From: Pseudomonadota bacterium
Lineage (GTDB): Bacteria; Pseudomonadota; Alphaproteobacteria; Rhizobiales; Xanthobacteraceae
Direction: 5' to 3'
DNA: 64,000 bases
Assembly (NCBI GenBank): GCA_023451825.1
Contig: JAEXYA010000008.1
Span: forward strand, 123,558-187,557
The notes beneath the pieces were generated by a model. That model did not search any database. It was given only the letters and a program-made list of their open reading frames with translations, and had not been told where the DNA came from. The position numbers were made by a program, and so were the translations under genes. How positions within the stretch are numbered: the stretch's first letter is position 1; each line of letters begins with the position of its first letter. Of this stretch, positions 7,893-19,700 are shown piece by piece.

Positions 7893-10800
7893 ATGGCGGC
7901 GTTGAGCGGCGTATTCATCGGTAGCGGGCGTTTGCTGATTGCATGCGCCGAGGCATGGCTAGGCCGAGGACACCAGGTTCTCGCATTGATTTCGGATTGC
8001 CCCGAGGTCGCCGCGTGGAGCGTGCAGAAGAGCTTATCGCGGATCGCAACAGCGCAGAGCGCTCTGGACTCGCTGCATCGCCAGCGCTTCGACTATCTCT
8101 TCAGCATCGTTAACCACGCCATCGCATCTGCCGAGCTGCTCGCCACCCCGCAGCGCCGAGCGATCAACTATCACGATTCACTCTTGCCGAACTATGCCGG
8201 CTTCAATGCGACCTCATGGGCGATCATCGATGGACGCAGCCAGCACGGCATCAGCTGGCATGAGATGGCGGGCACCGTCGATAGCGGCGACATCCTCCTT
8301 CAACAAGCCATCGAAATTCAGGACGATGATACCGCGTTCACACTGAACGCCAAATGCGCCGAGGCAGGCGCCGCAACATTTCCAATCCTGATCGGTAAAT
8401 TGGAAGCAGAAGCGTATGGCGACATAGCGATCACGACCGTTCCGCAAGGCATGATGCAAGGATTCCATTTCCGGTCCGAGCGTCCAGGCTTGGGGGTCAT
8501 CGACTTTCGCAACACGGCGTCCGAGATTTCTGCACTGGTGCGCGGGCTTGATTTCGGCAACGACGACAGCTGGATGTGCCGTCCGAAACTAGCCATCGGA
8601 CACGATCTTTTCCTGATCGGGCAAGTCGCGCGCATGCCTGCGCCGAGCGCCACTCCCGGTTCGATCATTGCGCTCAGAGCTGATCAGATCACCGTCGCGA
8701 CATCGGACGGTGCCGTTGTTCTTTCCGATCTGGCGACGATCGATGGCGATCCGATCAGCATCAGTTCGCTGCGGCTCGAGATCGGCCACGTGCTTCCGCC
8801 GCAAGATTTTGTGGAGGCGGCGTCCGACGATGCCCGAGCGACCAAACACGAACGATTTTGGCGCGATCGCTTGGCATCGCTGAGTTGGCCGATGGTGCCA
8901 GAGTTGCGGCCACAACAGGGACACGCCGAACTCGCCACACTGTCGCGACATCTGCCATTCACATGCGAGGAGGCCGACGGAACCGATCGGCGCTCTGCCC
9001 TGATCGCCGCTCTCGGCATCTATATCGCGAGAACAGGCGTTGAAGGTGCGTTTGACCTTCTCATCCGCAAGTCTGTACCGAGCCCCCTTGCCTCGGCTTA
9101 TGCGCATGCCACTCCGCTGCGCTTGTATCCCGATCTGGAGGCCAACTTTCTTGCAAATGACAATGCGGTAACTGACGAACTTCTCTCGCAGGATCGGCGT
9201 GGCACATTCGCGCGCGATATGGTGACGCGCTATGCTGCACTCCGCACCAAATTAGCGGACAAGTCGACAGCGCCGATCGGCATCTGTCTCCAGAGCGACA
9301 GCGCGCCTGCGACAGAGGCAATGGTGCCAGGTGTCGCCGTGACACTCGTTGTTCCTGAACGAGGAAATTCCTATCACTGGCATTACGATCGACGCGCGGT
9401 CTCGGACGACGCTGTCTACCGATTGGCAGATCGGGTTGATGCTTTGCTCACGCAAGCACTAACTGCCCGAACCAAAACTGTCGGCGACATCGATTTTCTT
9501 CCAGAGAATGAACGTAAGCTGCTGCTTACCACCTGGCAGGACACCGAAGCACCGTTTGCGTCGGAGTGGTGCATACACCAACTGTTCGAGCAGCAATGCG
9601 CTCGGACGCCGAACAAAACGGCAGTCGTTTTCCGAGACAAGGCACTTACCTACAGCGAGCTGAACGAAAGAGCCAATCTTGTCGCCGAAACGCTGGTCGC
9701 ATACGGCGTTGGCCCAGAGAGCCTTGTTGCCATTTGCATCGACCGCTCGCTGGAGATGGTTATAGGCTTGATCGGCGTGCTGAAGGCCGGTGGCGCATAT
9801 GTTCCTGTCGATCCGGTATATCCGCAGGAACGGATTGCCATGATGTTGCAGGACTCGAAAGCGCGGGTTTTGCTGACACAGCGCCATCTGGCCGATCGCA
9901 TGACCGACCATTCGGCCGTTGTGCTGTGCATCGATGATTTGAATGGCGCCGGTGCGAAGATTGCCCCGAAGACCGCCGTCAAGCCGGATAACCTTGCCTA
10001 TGTGATCTTCACGTCTGGTTCGACCGGCCGGCCGAAGGGAGTGATGCTCAGGCACATCAACGTCACCAACTTCTTCACGGGCATGGACGCGGTGATCGGG
10101 ACCGATCCAGGTGTCTGGCTCGCCGTCACAAGCATCTCCTTCGACATCTCGGTGCTCGAAATTTTCTGGACCTTGACCCGCGGCTTCGAGCTCGTTGTCC
10201 AGGGCGAGACCGATCGCGCATCTCTCGCGAAGGGTAGCAAAATCGAAGCCTCCAAGGCTCCGATGGATTTCGGCCTGTTTTACTTTGCGGCCGATCAAGG
10301 GACAACCCGTCCTGGCGAAACCTACCGGCTGCTGCTGGAAGGCGCCCGCTTTGCCGACAACCACGACTTCAGTGCGGTGTGGACACCTGAGCGTCACTTT
10401 CATGCTTTCGGCGGGCTCTATCCCAACCCTGCCGTGACCACCGCTGCACTGGCGACCATCACAAGCAGGATCGCGCTGCGGGCTGGAAGCGTTGTGTTGC
10501 CCTTGCATGATCCGCTGCGCGTTGCCGAAGACTGGTCGGTTATCGACCAGCTGTCCGCCGGCCGCGTCGGGCTCTCCTTCGCCTCCGGCTGGCATGCGGA
10601 TGACTTCGCCTTCATGCCGCAGTCCTATGAGAACCGTCGTGAACTGATGTTGGAGCATATTGAGACCGTGCTGAAGCTCTGGCGCGGCGAGAGTATCGCG
10701 CGCCAGAATGGTCTCGGGAAGCCCATCTCCGTCAGTTCGCTTCCCCGTCCGATCCAGAAATTGCCGCCTATGTGGATCGCCGCCGCCGGCAGCATCGACA

Positions 10801-13739
10801 CGTTCAAGCTCGCCGGCCGTCTCGGCGCGAACATCCTCACCAATATGCTGGGGCAAGACATCGACGATCTCCGTGCGAAGTTCGCCGCATATCGCGAAAG
10901 CCGTGCTGCCCACGGACATGCCGGGCCGGGCACGGTATCCGTCATGCTACATACCTTCGTTTGCGAAGACACCGAACAGGCGCGAGAGCAGGCCCGAGCT
11001 CCATTCTGCAACTACCTAAAGAGCTCGTTCGACCTCATCAAGGTCGCTCCGTTTATGTTCCCAGCCTTCAAGAGGCCGGCGAAGGACGGCACTGGCGCAA
11101 GTGGTCTGGATACAGCCATCCTCACCGACGAAGATGTGGATGCACTCCTCGACTATGCCTTCGATCGCTATTTCGAGACAGCAGGATTGTTCGGCTCCCC
11201 CGAACGTGCGCTCGAAATGGTGGAACGTCTCAAGACCATTGGCGTGAACGAGATCGCATGTCTCGTCGATTTCGGCATTGATGCAGATACCGTCCTGAAC
11301 AGCTTGCCCTATCTGGATCGCCTGCGCCGTCTGGCGAACTCGATTGATACCACTGACGATGCGGCAGGCTTCAGCATTCCAGAGCAGATCGTTGCCCGGG
11401 GCGTCACGCACCTCCAATGCACGCCCTCGATGGCCCGCATGATCGCGGGATCGGCGGAAGGACTAGCTGGCCTCGGCGGCTTGAAGCGGCTGTTGCTTGG
11501 CGGCGAGGCATTGCCAAATGAGCTTGTTGATGTGCTGGCCCCCGCGGTTCAGGGAGAGATCATCAACATGTACGGCCCGACCGAGACCACGATTTGGTCG
11601 ACGACGTCGCGTGTGCTCCCGGGCGAGGCAATCACGATTGGCCGTCCGATTGCGAATACCGTGATCCGAATACTCGACAGCAAGGGACAACTCTGCCCTG
11701 TCGGCGTCGCAGGGGAGCTTTGCATCGGCGGCGCCGGCGTCGCGCGCGGCTATCTCGACCGTCCGGACCTCACGGCAGAGCGTTTCATCGCAGACCCCTA
11801 TGACCGCAATGGCATCATTTACCGCACGGGAGACCTGGCGCGCTACACCAACAACGGCGACATCGAATTCCTCGGTCGCCTTGACCTGCAAGTGAAGGTC
11901 AACGGCTATCGTATTGAGCTTGGAGAAATCGAAACCGTTCTCGGCCGGCACCCCGAGGTCCGACAGAATGTCGTCATGGCCCGCAACGATGATGGCGAGC
12001 CCCGTCTTGTTGCCTATGTCATCCCTTCGCGCTCCTCATCCGCTGCCAACGAGTCCGGCCATGTCGCGCAGTGGCAGCGCCTCTGGGACACGACTTATCG
12101 ACAGACAGGGATCGGCACCGATCGCCGCTTTAACATCTCCGGCTGGAACGACAGCTATACCGGCGCTCCCATACCAGCCGACGCGATGTCGGAGTGGCTC
12201 GACGAAGTCGAGCGCAACATTCTCGCCTTACGCCCGAAGCGAGTATTCGAGATCGGTTGCGGCACCGGCATGGTTCTCTACCGCGTCATGCCTCACGTCG
12301 AACATTACAGCGCCATCGATGTCTCGCAGCATGCCCTCGACATCATTGCGGGGGAGCTGACGCCCGATGAGGCCCGTAAAACAAACCTCCGCCTTTCACC
12401 GGCTCACGAGCTGGATGGCTTCGAACATGCATCCTTCGACACCGTCGTGATCAACTCGGTGGCACAATATTTTCCTGACGTCGCCTATTTCACCAGTGTT
12501 CTGAGGCGTGCCATCGAATTGGTGAATGATGGCGGAAGAATTTATGTCGGCGACATCCGCAGCCGTGATCATCTCGATGCATTTCACACCATCGTTGCTC
12601 TCAATCAGGCGCCTGGCCATCTCGACGCTGGGGAAGTAGCGCGCCGCGTGCAGCACCGCATGGCTCAGGAAGGAGAGCTGGTTCTCTCGGAAGCGTTCTT
12701 CCATGCATTGGCGCGCGAATTGCCGCGTATCGGTGCGGTCGAAGCCCGCCTGAAAGCGGCCCAATCCCGCAACGAGATGAGCGACTTCCGCTATGATGTC
12801 GTGCTGCATATTGGTCCGGAAAGCCTAGCTCGCGTGCCACTCCCGACGGTCACGGACGCGAGCTCGATCCAGGAGATCGCGCAGGTGCTCTCGCAGAGAC
12901 CCGCGATCATGGCATTGCGCGACTTGAAGAATGCGCGGCTTGGATCGGTGTATGGCGTGCGCGCATCGTTGGCTCGCGCAGAAGCAAAGGCCGGGGAATT
13001 GCGACCTCTCTTGGACGAGGTCGGCGATGGCATAGATCCGCATGATCTCGCGACTCTCGATCCTGCCTATGATGTCGAAATGGTATGGTCTCGCTCCGGC
13101 GATCCCACATTGTTTGACGCCGTCTTCCGGCACAAGGATTCGGCTCCGAGTGGAGTTCTGGCTCTGCCCTCCCCGGCAAGTCACGAGGCTTCGGCGACCT
13201 ACGCCAATCGTCCTGCAACGGCGAGCGATCAAGGGGTCTTGTTTCAGGAATTGCGCAAGCACCTGCGCGAATTCCTGCCTGAATACATGGTTCCTGCCAC
13301 CTTCGTGGCACTTGATGCCTTCCCGCTGACGCCGAATGGCAAGACCGATCGCAAGGCTCTGCCTGCGCCTCAACGCGAGGCTGCTCGAACCAACGCCGAC
13401 TTTGTGGCCCCGACAAATGCGCTGGAGCAAACCATCGCGGATGTCTGGAAGGGAATCCTGAACCTCGACCGGGTCGGCTTGCGAGAGAATATTTTCGACC
13501 TCGGCGCCAATTCCTTGCTTACGGCTCAGGCAAATCAACGCCTGTCTGCGCTGCTGAACCGCCGCGTTTCACTGGTCAGCATGTTCCGTTTTCCAACCGT
13601 GGAAGCGTTGGCGGCTCATCTCGACAATGGAGAGGCAGCCCGCGATCGGGAGGTCAAGCAGTCGGTGCTACGCGAAGACAGAAAGCGCGGCGCCGCGGAA
13701 CGTCGCCGTGAACTGAGAGAGGCGATGGGGTCGCAATGA
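7893..13739 (+). CDS. NRPS: formyltransferase / truncated C / A interrupted by LLM and methyltransferase / PCP
   Basis: A 1948-residue synthetase. Residues ~1-300 are a formyltransferase (NYHDSLLPNYAG near 91, TVDSGDIL near 129) with its C-terminal barrel. Residues ~315-540 resemble only the last half of a condensation domain, and I see no HHxxxDG. The adenylation domain starts near 555: A3 FTSGSTGRPKG ~702, A4 FDISVLEIFW ~749, A5 NMYGPTETT ~1224, A8 QVKVNGYRIELGEIE ~1327, A10 NGKTDRK ~1814. A luciferase-like FMN monooxygenase (~785-1150, MDFGLFYFAADQG) sits between A4 and A5, and a SAM methyltransferase (~1390-1700, FEIGCGTGM) between A8 and A9. The PCP serine is in LGANSLL (~1872). The ATG at 7893 has GGAG eight bases upstream; a GTG at 7884 is less likely. 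The stop overlaps the PKS start (ATGA). Confidence 0.92.
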   Translation: MAALSGVFIGSGRLLIACAEAWLGRGHQVLALISDCPEVAAWSVQKSLSRIATAQSALDSLHRQRFDYLFSIVNHAIASAELLATPQRRAINYHDSLLPNYAGFNATSWAIIDGRSQHGISWHEMAGTVDSGDILLQQAIEIQDDDTAFTLNAKCAEAGAATFPILIGKLEAEAYGDIAITTVPQGMMQGFHFRSERPGLGVIDFRNTASEISALVRGLDFGNDDSWMCRPKLAIGHDLFLIGQVARMPAPSATPGSIIALRADQITVATSDGAVVLSDLATIDGDPISISSLRLEIGHVLPPQDFVEAASDDARATKHERFWRDRLASLSWPMVPELRPQQGHAELATLSRHLPFTCEEADGTDRRSALIAALGIYIARTGVEGAFDLLIRKSVPSPLASAYAHATPLRLYPDLEANFLANDNAVTDELLSQDRRGTFARDMVTRYAALRTKLADKSTAPIGICLQSDSAPATEAMVPGVAVTLVVPERGNSYHWHYDRRAVSDDAVYRLADRVDALLTQALTARTKTVGDIDFLPENERKLLLTTWQDTEAPFASEWCIHQLFEQQCARTPNKTAVVFRDKALTYSELNERANLVAETLVAYGVGPESLVAICIDRSLEMVIGLIGVLKAGGAYVPVDPVYPQERIAMMLQDSKARVLLTQRHLADRMTDHSAVVLCIDDLNGAGAKIAPKTAVKPDNLAYVIFTSGSTGRPKGVMLRHINVTNFFTGMDAVIGTDPGVWLAVTSISFDISVLEIFWTLTRGFELVVQGETDRASLAKGSKIEASKAPMDFGLFYFAADQGTTRPGETYRLLLEGARFADNHDFSAVWTPERHFHAFGGLYPNPAVTTAALATITSRIALRAGSVVLPLHDPLRVAEDWSVIDQLSAGRVGLSFASGWHADDFAFMPQSYENRRELMLEHIETVLKLWRGESIARQNGLGKPISVSSLPRPIQKLPPMWIAAAGSIDTFKLAGRLGANILTNMLGQDIDDLRAKFAAYRESRAAHGHAGPGTVSVMLHTFVCEDTEQAREQARAPFCNYLKSSFDLIKVAPFMFPAFKRPAKDGTGASGLDTAILTDEDVDALLDYAFDRYFETAGLFGSPERALEMVERLKTIGVNEIACLVDFGIDADTVLNSLPYLDRLRRLANSIDTTDDAAGFSIPEQIVARGVTHLQCTPSMARMIAGSAEGLAGLGGLKRLLLGGEALPNELVDVLAPAVQGEIINMYGPTETTIWSTTSRVLPGEAITIGRPIANTVIRILDSKGQLCPVGVAGELCIGGAGVARGYLDRPDLTAERFIADPYDRNGIIYRTGDLARYTNNGDIEFLGRLDLQVKVNGYRIELGEIETVLGRHPEVRQNVVMARNDDGEPRLVAYVIPSRSSSAANESGHVAQWQRLWDTTYRQTGIGTDRRFNISGWNDSYTGAPIPADAMSEWLDEVERNILALRPKRVFEIGCGTGMVLYRVMPHVEHYSAIDVSQHALDIIAGELTPDEARKTNLRLSPAHELDGFEHASFDTVVINSVAQYFPDVAYFTSVLRRAIELVNDGGRIYVGDIRSRDHLDAFHTIVALNQAPGHLDAGEVARRVQHRMAQEGELVLSEAFFHALARELPRIGAVEARLKAAQSRNEMSDFRYDVVLHIGPESLARVPLPTVTDASSIQEIAQVLSQRPAIMALRDLKNARLGSVYGVRASLARAEAKAGELRPLLDEVGDGIDPHDLATLDPAYDVEMVWSRSGDPTLFDAVFRHKDSAPSGVLALPSPASHEASATYANRPATASDQGVLFQELRKHLREFLPEYMVPATFVALDAFPLTPNGKTDRKALPAPQREAARTNADFVAPTNALEQTIADVWKGILNLDRVGLRENIFDLGANSLLTAQANQRLSALLNRRVSLVSMFRFPTVEALAAHLDNGEAARDREVKQSVLREDRKRGAAERRRELREAMGSQ

Positions 13740-16700
13740 GCGTTGCATCGGAGAGTGAGAAAACGATGCGCGACGAGCCAATCGCGATCATCGGGATGGC
13801 CGGCCGCTTTCCCGGCGCCCCTGACATCGAGACATTTTGGACCAATCTGCGCGATGGGGTGGAATCGATCCGCCGCCTGAGCGAAGAGGAATTGCTGGCT
13901 GCAGGTGTCACGCGCGCGCAGTTGGCAGATCCGAATTACGTCCCTGCAGCGCCCCTGCTCGACGATATCGATAAGTTCGACGCCAGCTTCTTCGGCTTCA
14001 GCCCGCGCGAAGCTTCGGTGATGGATCCGGCCCACCGGATTTTCCTCGAACTCGCATGGGCCGCTGTCGAGCATTCCGGTTACACCGCTCTTCCCGAAGA
14101 AGGTCCGGTGGGCGTATTCGCGACCGCGGGCGCACCACTTTACATGTCGGAAAATCTGCACACGAACCCCGACCTCATGACGTCGATGGGTGATTTTCTG
14201 GTGCGACACACCGGCAACGACATGAATTTTCTCGCAACACGCGCATCCTATGAGATGGATCTGCGTGGTCCCAGCCTCAATATCCAGACTGCCTGCTCGT
14301 CGACGCTGGTGGCGCTGCATATGGCCTGCCAGAGCTTGCGGCAGGGCGAATGCACGATGGCGTTGGCCGGCGGCGCGACCGTCCTGGTTCCAGCAGGTCG
14401 TGGCTATGTCTACAAGGAGGGGGAAATCCTCTCACCGGACGGCAAGTGCCGGCCGTTCGATGCGAAGAGCGCCGGGACCGTATTCGGTAGCGGAGCCGGC
14501 GTCGTCGTGCTCAAGCGCCTGAACGATGCTCTGGACGACGGCGATACGATCCACGCCTTGATCAAAGGGTCTGCGATCAACAATGATGGCGCTGCAAAGG
14601 TCGGCTATCTCGCTCCCGGCGTGGACGGCCAGGCTTCTGTGATCAAGGCCGCTCTCGGCTCGGCCGACGTCAGCGCTGACAGCATCAGCTATATCGAGAC
14701 CCACGGCACCGGCACGCTGGTTGGAGATCCGATCGAGGTCGAGGCGCTCAATGAAGCGTTCCGGTCGCAGACCAATCGGCGCGCCTTCTGCGCCATCGGG
14801 TCGGTCAAATCGAATATCGGCCATTTGGGCGAGGCCGCAGCAGCCGCGTCTTTGATCAAGGCCATTATGGCGCTCAAGCACCGCCAGTTGCCGCCCAGTC
14901 TGGGCTATGAGAGCCCCAATCCGGCAATTGATTTCGACGACAGTCCGTTCTTCGTCAATGACCGGCTGACCAACTGGGCCGGCACAGGCCCGCTCCGCTG
15001 CGGCATCACCGCGCTCGGGGCCGGAGGCACGAATTGCCACGTCATATTGGAAGAAGCGCCTGCTGCTCTACCCGGAGAGGGCGGACGCGAAAAGCAATTG
15101 CTCGTCCTTTCCGCCAAGTCGCCCGCAGCGCTTGAGCAAGTGCGCAGCCGTTTGGCGTCAGCGCTCGAAGCGAAGCCGTCGCTCGATCTCGCTGATGTCG
15201 CCTACACGTTGGCTCTTGGACGTCGCGACATGCCGTATCGCTGCGCATTTGCGGCGAGCGACCATACTGATGCCATCGCCCGCCTCCGGCAGCAGTCGAC
15301 CAAGGATCTCGCAAGCGACCGCGCAGAAGATGGCCGGCCCACCACCATTTTCATGTTTCCGGGCGGCGGCGCGCAATATGCCGGGATGGGCGCCGAACTT
15401 TACGACCGCGAGCCGGTGTTCCGCGATGCCGTCGATCGATCCCTGGCCATTGTCGATGGCATACTCGACCGCGACCTCAAAAAACTTCTCTATCCCACGG
15501 CTGCGGAAGCCGAAGCGGCGACGCGTACGCTCGAAATGCCGTCGCTGACCCTGCCGGCATTGTTCATCGTAGAATATGCAATGGCATGCCTTTTCCAATC
15601 CTGGGGCCTCAGTCCAGGTGCCGTGATCGGCCACAGCATGGGTGAATATGTGGCCGCCTGTCTGGCTGAGGTCATCACGCTCGATGAAGGGTTGGGCCTA
15701 GTGGCGCTCCGCGGGCGTCTGTTCGAGCAAGTCCCGCCGGGAGCGATGCTGAGCGTGCCGCTGAGTGAAGCCGAGCTGCTTGGCTTGTTGCCTCCCGGTG
15801 TCGACATCGCTGCCGCCAACGCCCCTGACTTCACCGTCGCGTCCGGGCCGGTCGCAGCCATCGAGAAACTCGAAGCAATATTGGCGCAACGAGACATCGA
15901 ATCCACGCGCATCCACATCAGTGTTGCGGCACACTCCGCCATGTTGGCTCCGATCCTCGACAAGTTTCGCGAGCATTGTCGAAAAATTTCCTTTCAGCCG
16001 CCGAAGATCCCGATCATTTCCAATGTCACCGGCACCTGGATGACGGCGGCACAGGCAACCGATCCCGATTATTGGGTATCGCATCTGCGCTCGACGGTGA
16101 GGTTTGCCGAAGGCCTGGAAACCATCAGGCGCCTCGGTGATGTCGCCCTGCTGGAAGTCGGTCCCGGCCGGACATTGCGTTCGCTCGCCCGGATTCAGGC
16201 GAGACCGTTCCACCATGTGGCCAACAGCATGCGTCACCCGCAGGAGTCTGCCAGTGACTTGTCTTATGCCCTCACCAGCCTCGGACGCCTCTGGGCAGCC
16301 GGCGCGTCGATTGATTGGAGTGCCTTCTACGATGGCCAGTTGCGCAATCGCCTGGCGCTTCCGACCTATCCGTTCGAACGCAGCAGTTTTTGGATCGCCC
16401 CCGGAAGCGCGGCGCCGCACCGTTCCGAGCAGGAACTGAGCAAGCGTGGCGACATCAGCGATTGGTTCTATGGCCTGGGATTTGCGGAGTCCCCTCTTGT
16501 GGACTCGCCGCGCTGCGCCGAACCGCGACGATGGTTGGTCATGTCGGAGAAGCCGGCAACGGCAGCCGGTCTGGTGCAGCAACTGCGTCCGGACAGCGTC
16601 GTGACTGTCAGCGCCGGCCGCTCGCTCGCTCGGCATCGTGACATGGCGTTCCAGATGAACTTCGATGATCCTGAGCAGTATGTCGATCTGCTCCAGGCTC

Positions 16701-19700
16701 TCGAAACCAGTGGCGACGTCCCCGACCATCTGGTCCTGGTTTTGACCGATAAGCCGAAGGGCTTTGGCGCCAAGGAGCGGTCGCTCGCGCGCAACTTCCT
16801 TCACCCGACTTATCTGGTACAGGCGCTCGGCGGTCTATCGAAGCCGCTTCAACTTTCCATCATCACCACCGGCCTGTGCGACGTCGCCGGCGAAGCCGTC
16901 GATCCTTTCCGTGCTTTGGCCCTGGGGCCGACCTTCTCTGCACCGCGCGAGCTCGACGATCTGCGAGCGCGATGTATCGACATTGGGACGGGCCCCAGCC
17001 GTCATAACGCCCTCGTGGACGAGTTGCGTGCCGAGACGCCGGATCGGCTGGTGGCGCTGCGCGGATCAAGCCGTTGGGTGCGCCGCATTTTCCCGATGCC
17101 GCTGACCTCGCGGCCGGACGAAGAGAAACCAGGGTGGATCCGCGATGAGGGCGTCTATCTCATCACTGGCGGCCTTGGCGGCATCGGCCTCACGATTGCG
17201 ACCCATCTGGCGCGCCACAAGCGCGTTAGGCTCGCACTGCTGTCCCGCGAGGGCCTTCCTGCCGAACAGCATTGGGATGACATCCTCGCCAACGGCGCGA
17301 CGAGCCGTGTCGCCGACCGCATCCGTCAGGTCCGTTCGCTGCGTGCTCTTGGCGCGGAAGTTTTGCTGCCAGTTGCGGACGTTGCCAGCGAGCCGGCGTT
17401 GCGCAACGCAGTTGGACAGGTGCGCGCGGTCTGGGGACCGATCACAGGCGTGATACATGCTGCCGGCGCGATGGACGATGGCCCGGTGATGGCCAAGAGC
17501 ACGGAGCACATGCTCGACCTGCTTGCGCCAAAGGTTGCCGGGACGTTGGCCCTAGACGCTGTGATCCATGAGCCTCTGGAATGGTTCATTCTGGTCTCAT
17601 CGGTCGCCTCCTTCCTCGGTCTCGCCGGCCAGGTCGATTACACCGCCGCCAATGCGTTCCTCGACATCTTTGCGCGTGCACGATCGACGCGTGCCCCCGG
17701 TCGCACGCTGGTGATCAACTGGAATGCGTGGCGGGACATCGGCATGGCCGCGGCCAGTCACAGCGACCTGGCTGGCAACGCTGCCCCTGCTTACCCGTCG
17801 CGCCACCCGGCCTTGGACGGCTTTACGGTTCTGGGCAATCGCCGGATTTTCAGCCGCGATTTCGATAGCGAACGGGATTGGCTGCTGAGCGAACACAGGG
17901 TCAAGAACGGACCAGCACTGCTGTCGGGGACGACCTTTCTGGAGCTGGCGCGCGCGGTCGCTGCGGAAACGCTCGCCGGGCAATCGGTCATGCTCAGCAA
18001 TGTCAACTTCTTGTCCCCCTTCCACGTGCCCGATGGAGAAACCCGGCGCCTCACCATCGAGATGACGCCTCTAGACGGCGGATACTCCGTCGCGATGCGA
18101 AGCGATCCCGCACTGCCTGCACATGTGGAGTGCGAAGCGCATCTCCATCACGAGCCGCGTCCGCCGGCACTCGATCTCGCTGCGATCGCAGCCACATGTA
18201 ACGCAACAAGATTCACCCCTGCCGACGGCTTCCTCGCTCAAGACTTCATGACGTTTGGGCGCCGCTGGGCCAATATCCGCGATGTACGCTTGGGGACATC
18301 GCAAGCCCTGCTCGAACTGTCGCTCGACACCTCGTTCACGCCAGAACTTGAGGCGGGCTACGGCCTGCATCCGGCTTTGCTCGACATGGCGACTGGCGGC
18401 GTTCAGACATTGATTCCGGGATTTGATCCAAACGCAGATTTCTACGTTCCCCTCGGCTATGGCCAGGTCACGGTCTATGGTCCGATGCCGCCCCGACTAT
18501 TCAGCCACGTCCGTTGCCTGTCCGAGAGCGGCGATGGTCTCGCTTACTTCGATGTCGTCCTGAGCGATCCCACCGGTGAAGTCTTCGCTGAGATAACCCA
18601 GTTCACGATGAAGCGCCTCGACGCGCAATCGGCCTTTACCGTTGCGCCCAAAACTCGCTCGGTTGCTGAAACATCACGCCAGAACGCTCTTGCCGCAGTC
18701 CTCCGAGAGGCCATCAGCCCGGAAGAGGGATTGCAGGCGTTGGACCGGATTATGGCGCAGCCGCGCTTGATTCAGGTCGTTGCTTCATCGGTGGATGTCG
18801 AACTTTGGAGCCGGCAACTTGATGTGGAAGGCATTGCTCGAACCGATCAACAGCATGCCTTGAAAAGTTTCGAGCGCCCCGCCCTCGCCACCGCTTTCGC
18901 GCCGCCGGAATCGCATCTTGAGAAAATGTTGGCGCAGATGTGGTGCGAACTTTTGGGAATCCAGCAGATCGGCGTGCACGACGATTTCTTCGACCTCGGG
19001 GGCAATTCGCTGGTCGCGGTCAGGCTGTTCGCCGCGATCAAGCGCGAGTCCGGAATCTCGCTGCCATTGGCGACGTTGTTCGAAGCATCGACGATTGCTC
19101 AACTGAAGCTGCTGCTGACGGCACGCGGTGCGTCCGACGAGGCATCGCCGGACACCCCGAACGCGGCACGTCCAGAGCCAAGCAGATCCGCATGGTCCCC
19201 GATGGTGAAGATCAAGGCGGGCACGGCTGGCTGCACCCCGGTGTTCTGCGTTCATGGCGCAGGCGGCAATGTCATGAATTTCCGGCCGCTAGCCCAGTTG
19301 TTACCCGCCGATCTTCCATTCTACGCGTTGCAGGCCCAAGGCATCGATGGCGAACTTCCTTTTCACGAGAGCATCGACGATATGGCCACGTGCTATCTCG
19401 AAGCTATCCGCAAGGTCCAGCCGGCCGGCCCCTATCGCCTGGCTGGTTACTCTGGCGGCGGAATCGTGGCTCTGGAAATGGCCCAGCGCTTGAGCCGCAG
19501 CGGTCATGATATCGAATTGATGGTCATGTTCGACAGCCTCGCTCCCGGGGAAACGCGCAAGCGCGTGACAGCGCTTGAAAAGCTGGTCGCCATTCGCGAG
19601 ACGAAGCTGAAAAACCTGATTCAGTTTCCGGCACAGCGTTTCAAGGCGTGGCTACATCAGCGGCGCATCGATCGGGTGCGTGACGGGCAGAGTGATGCGA

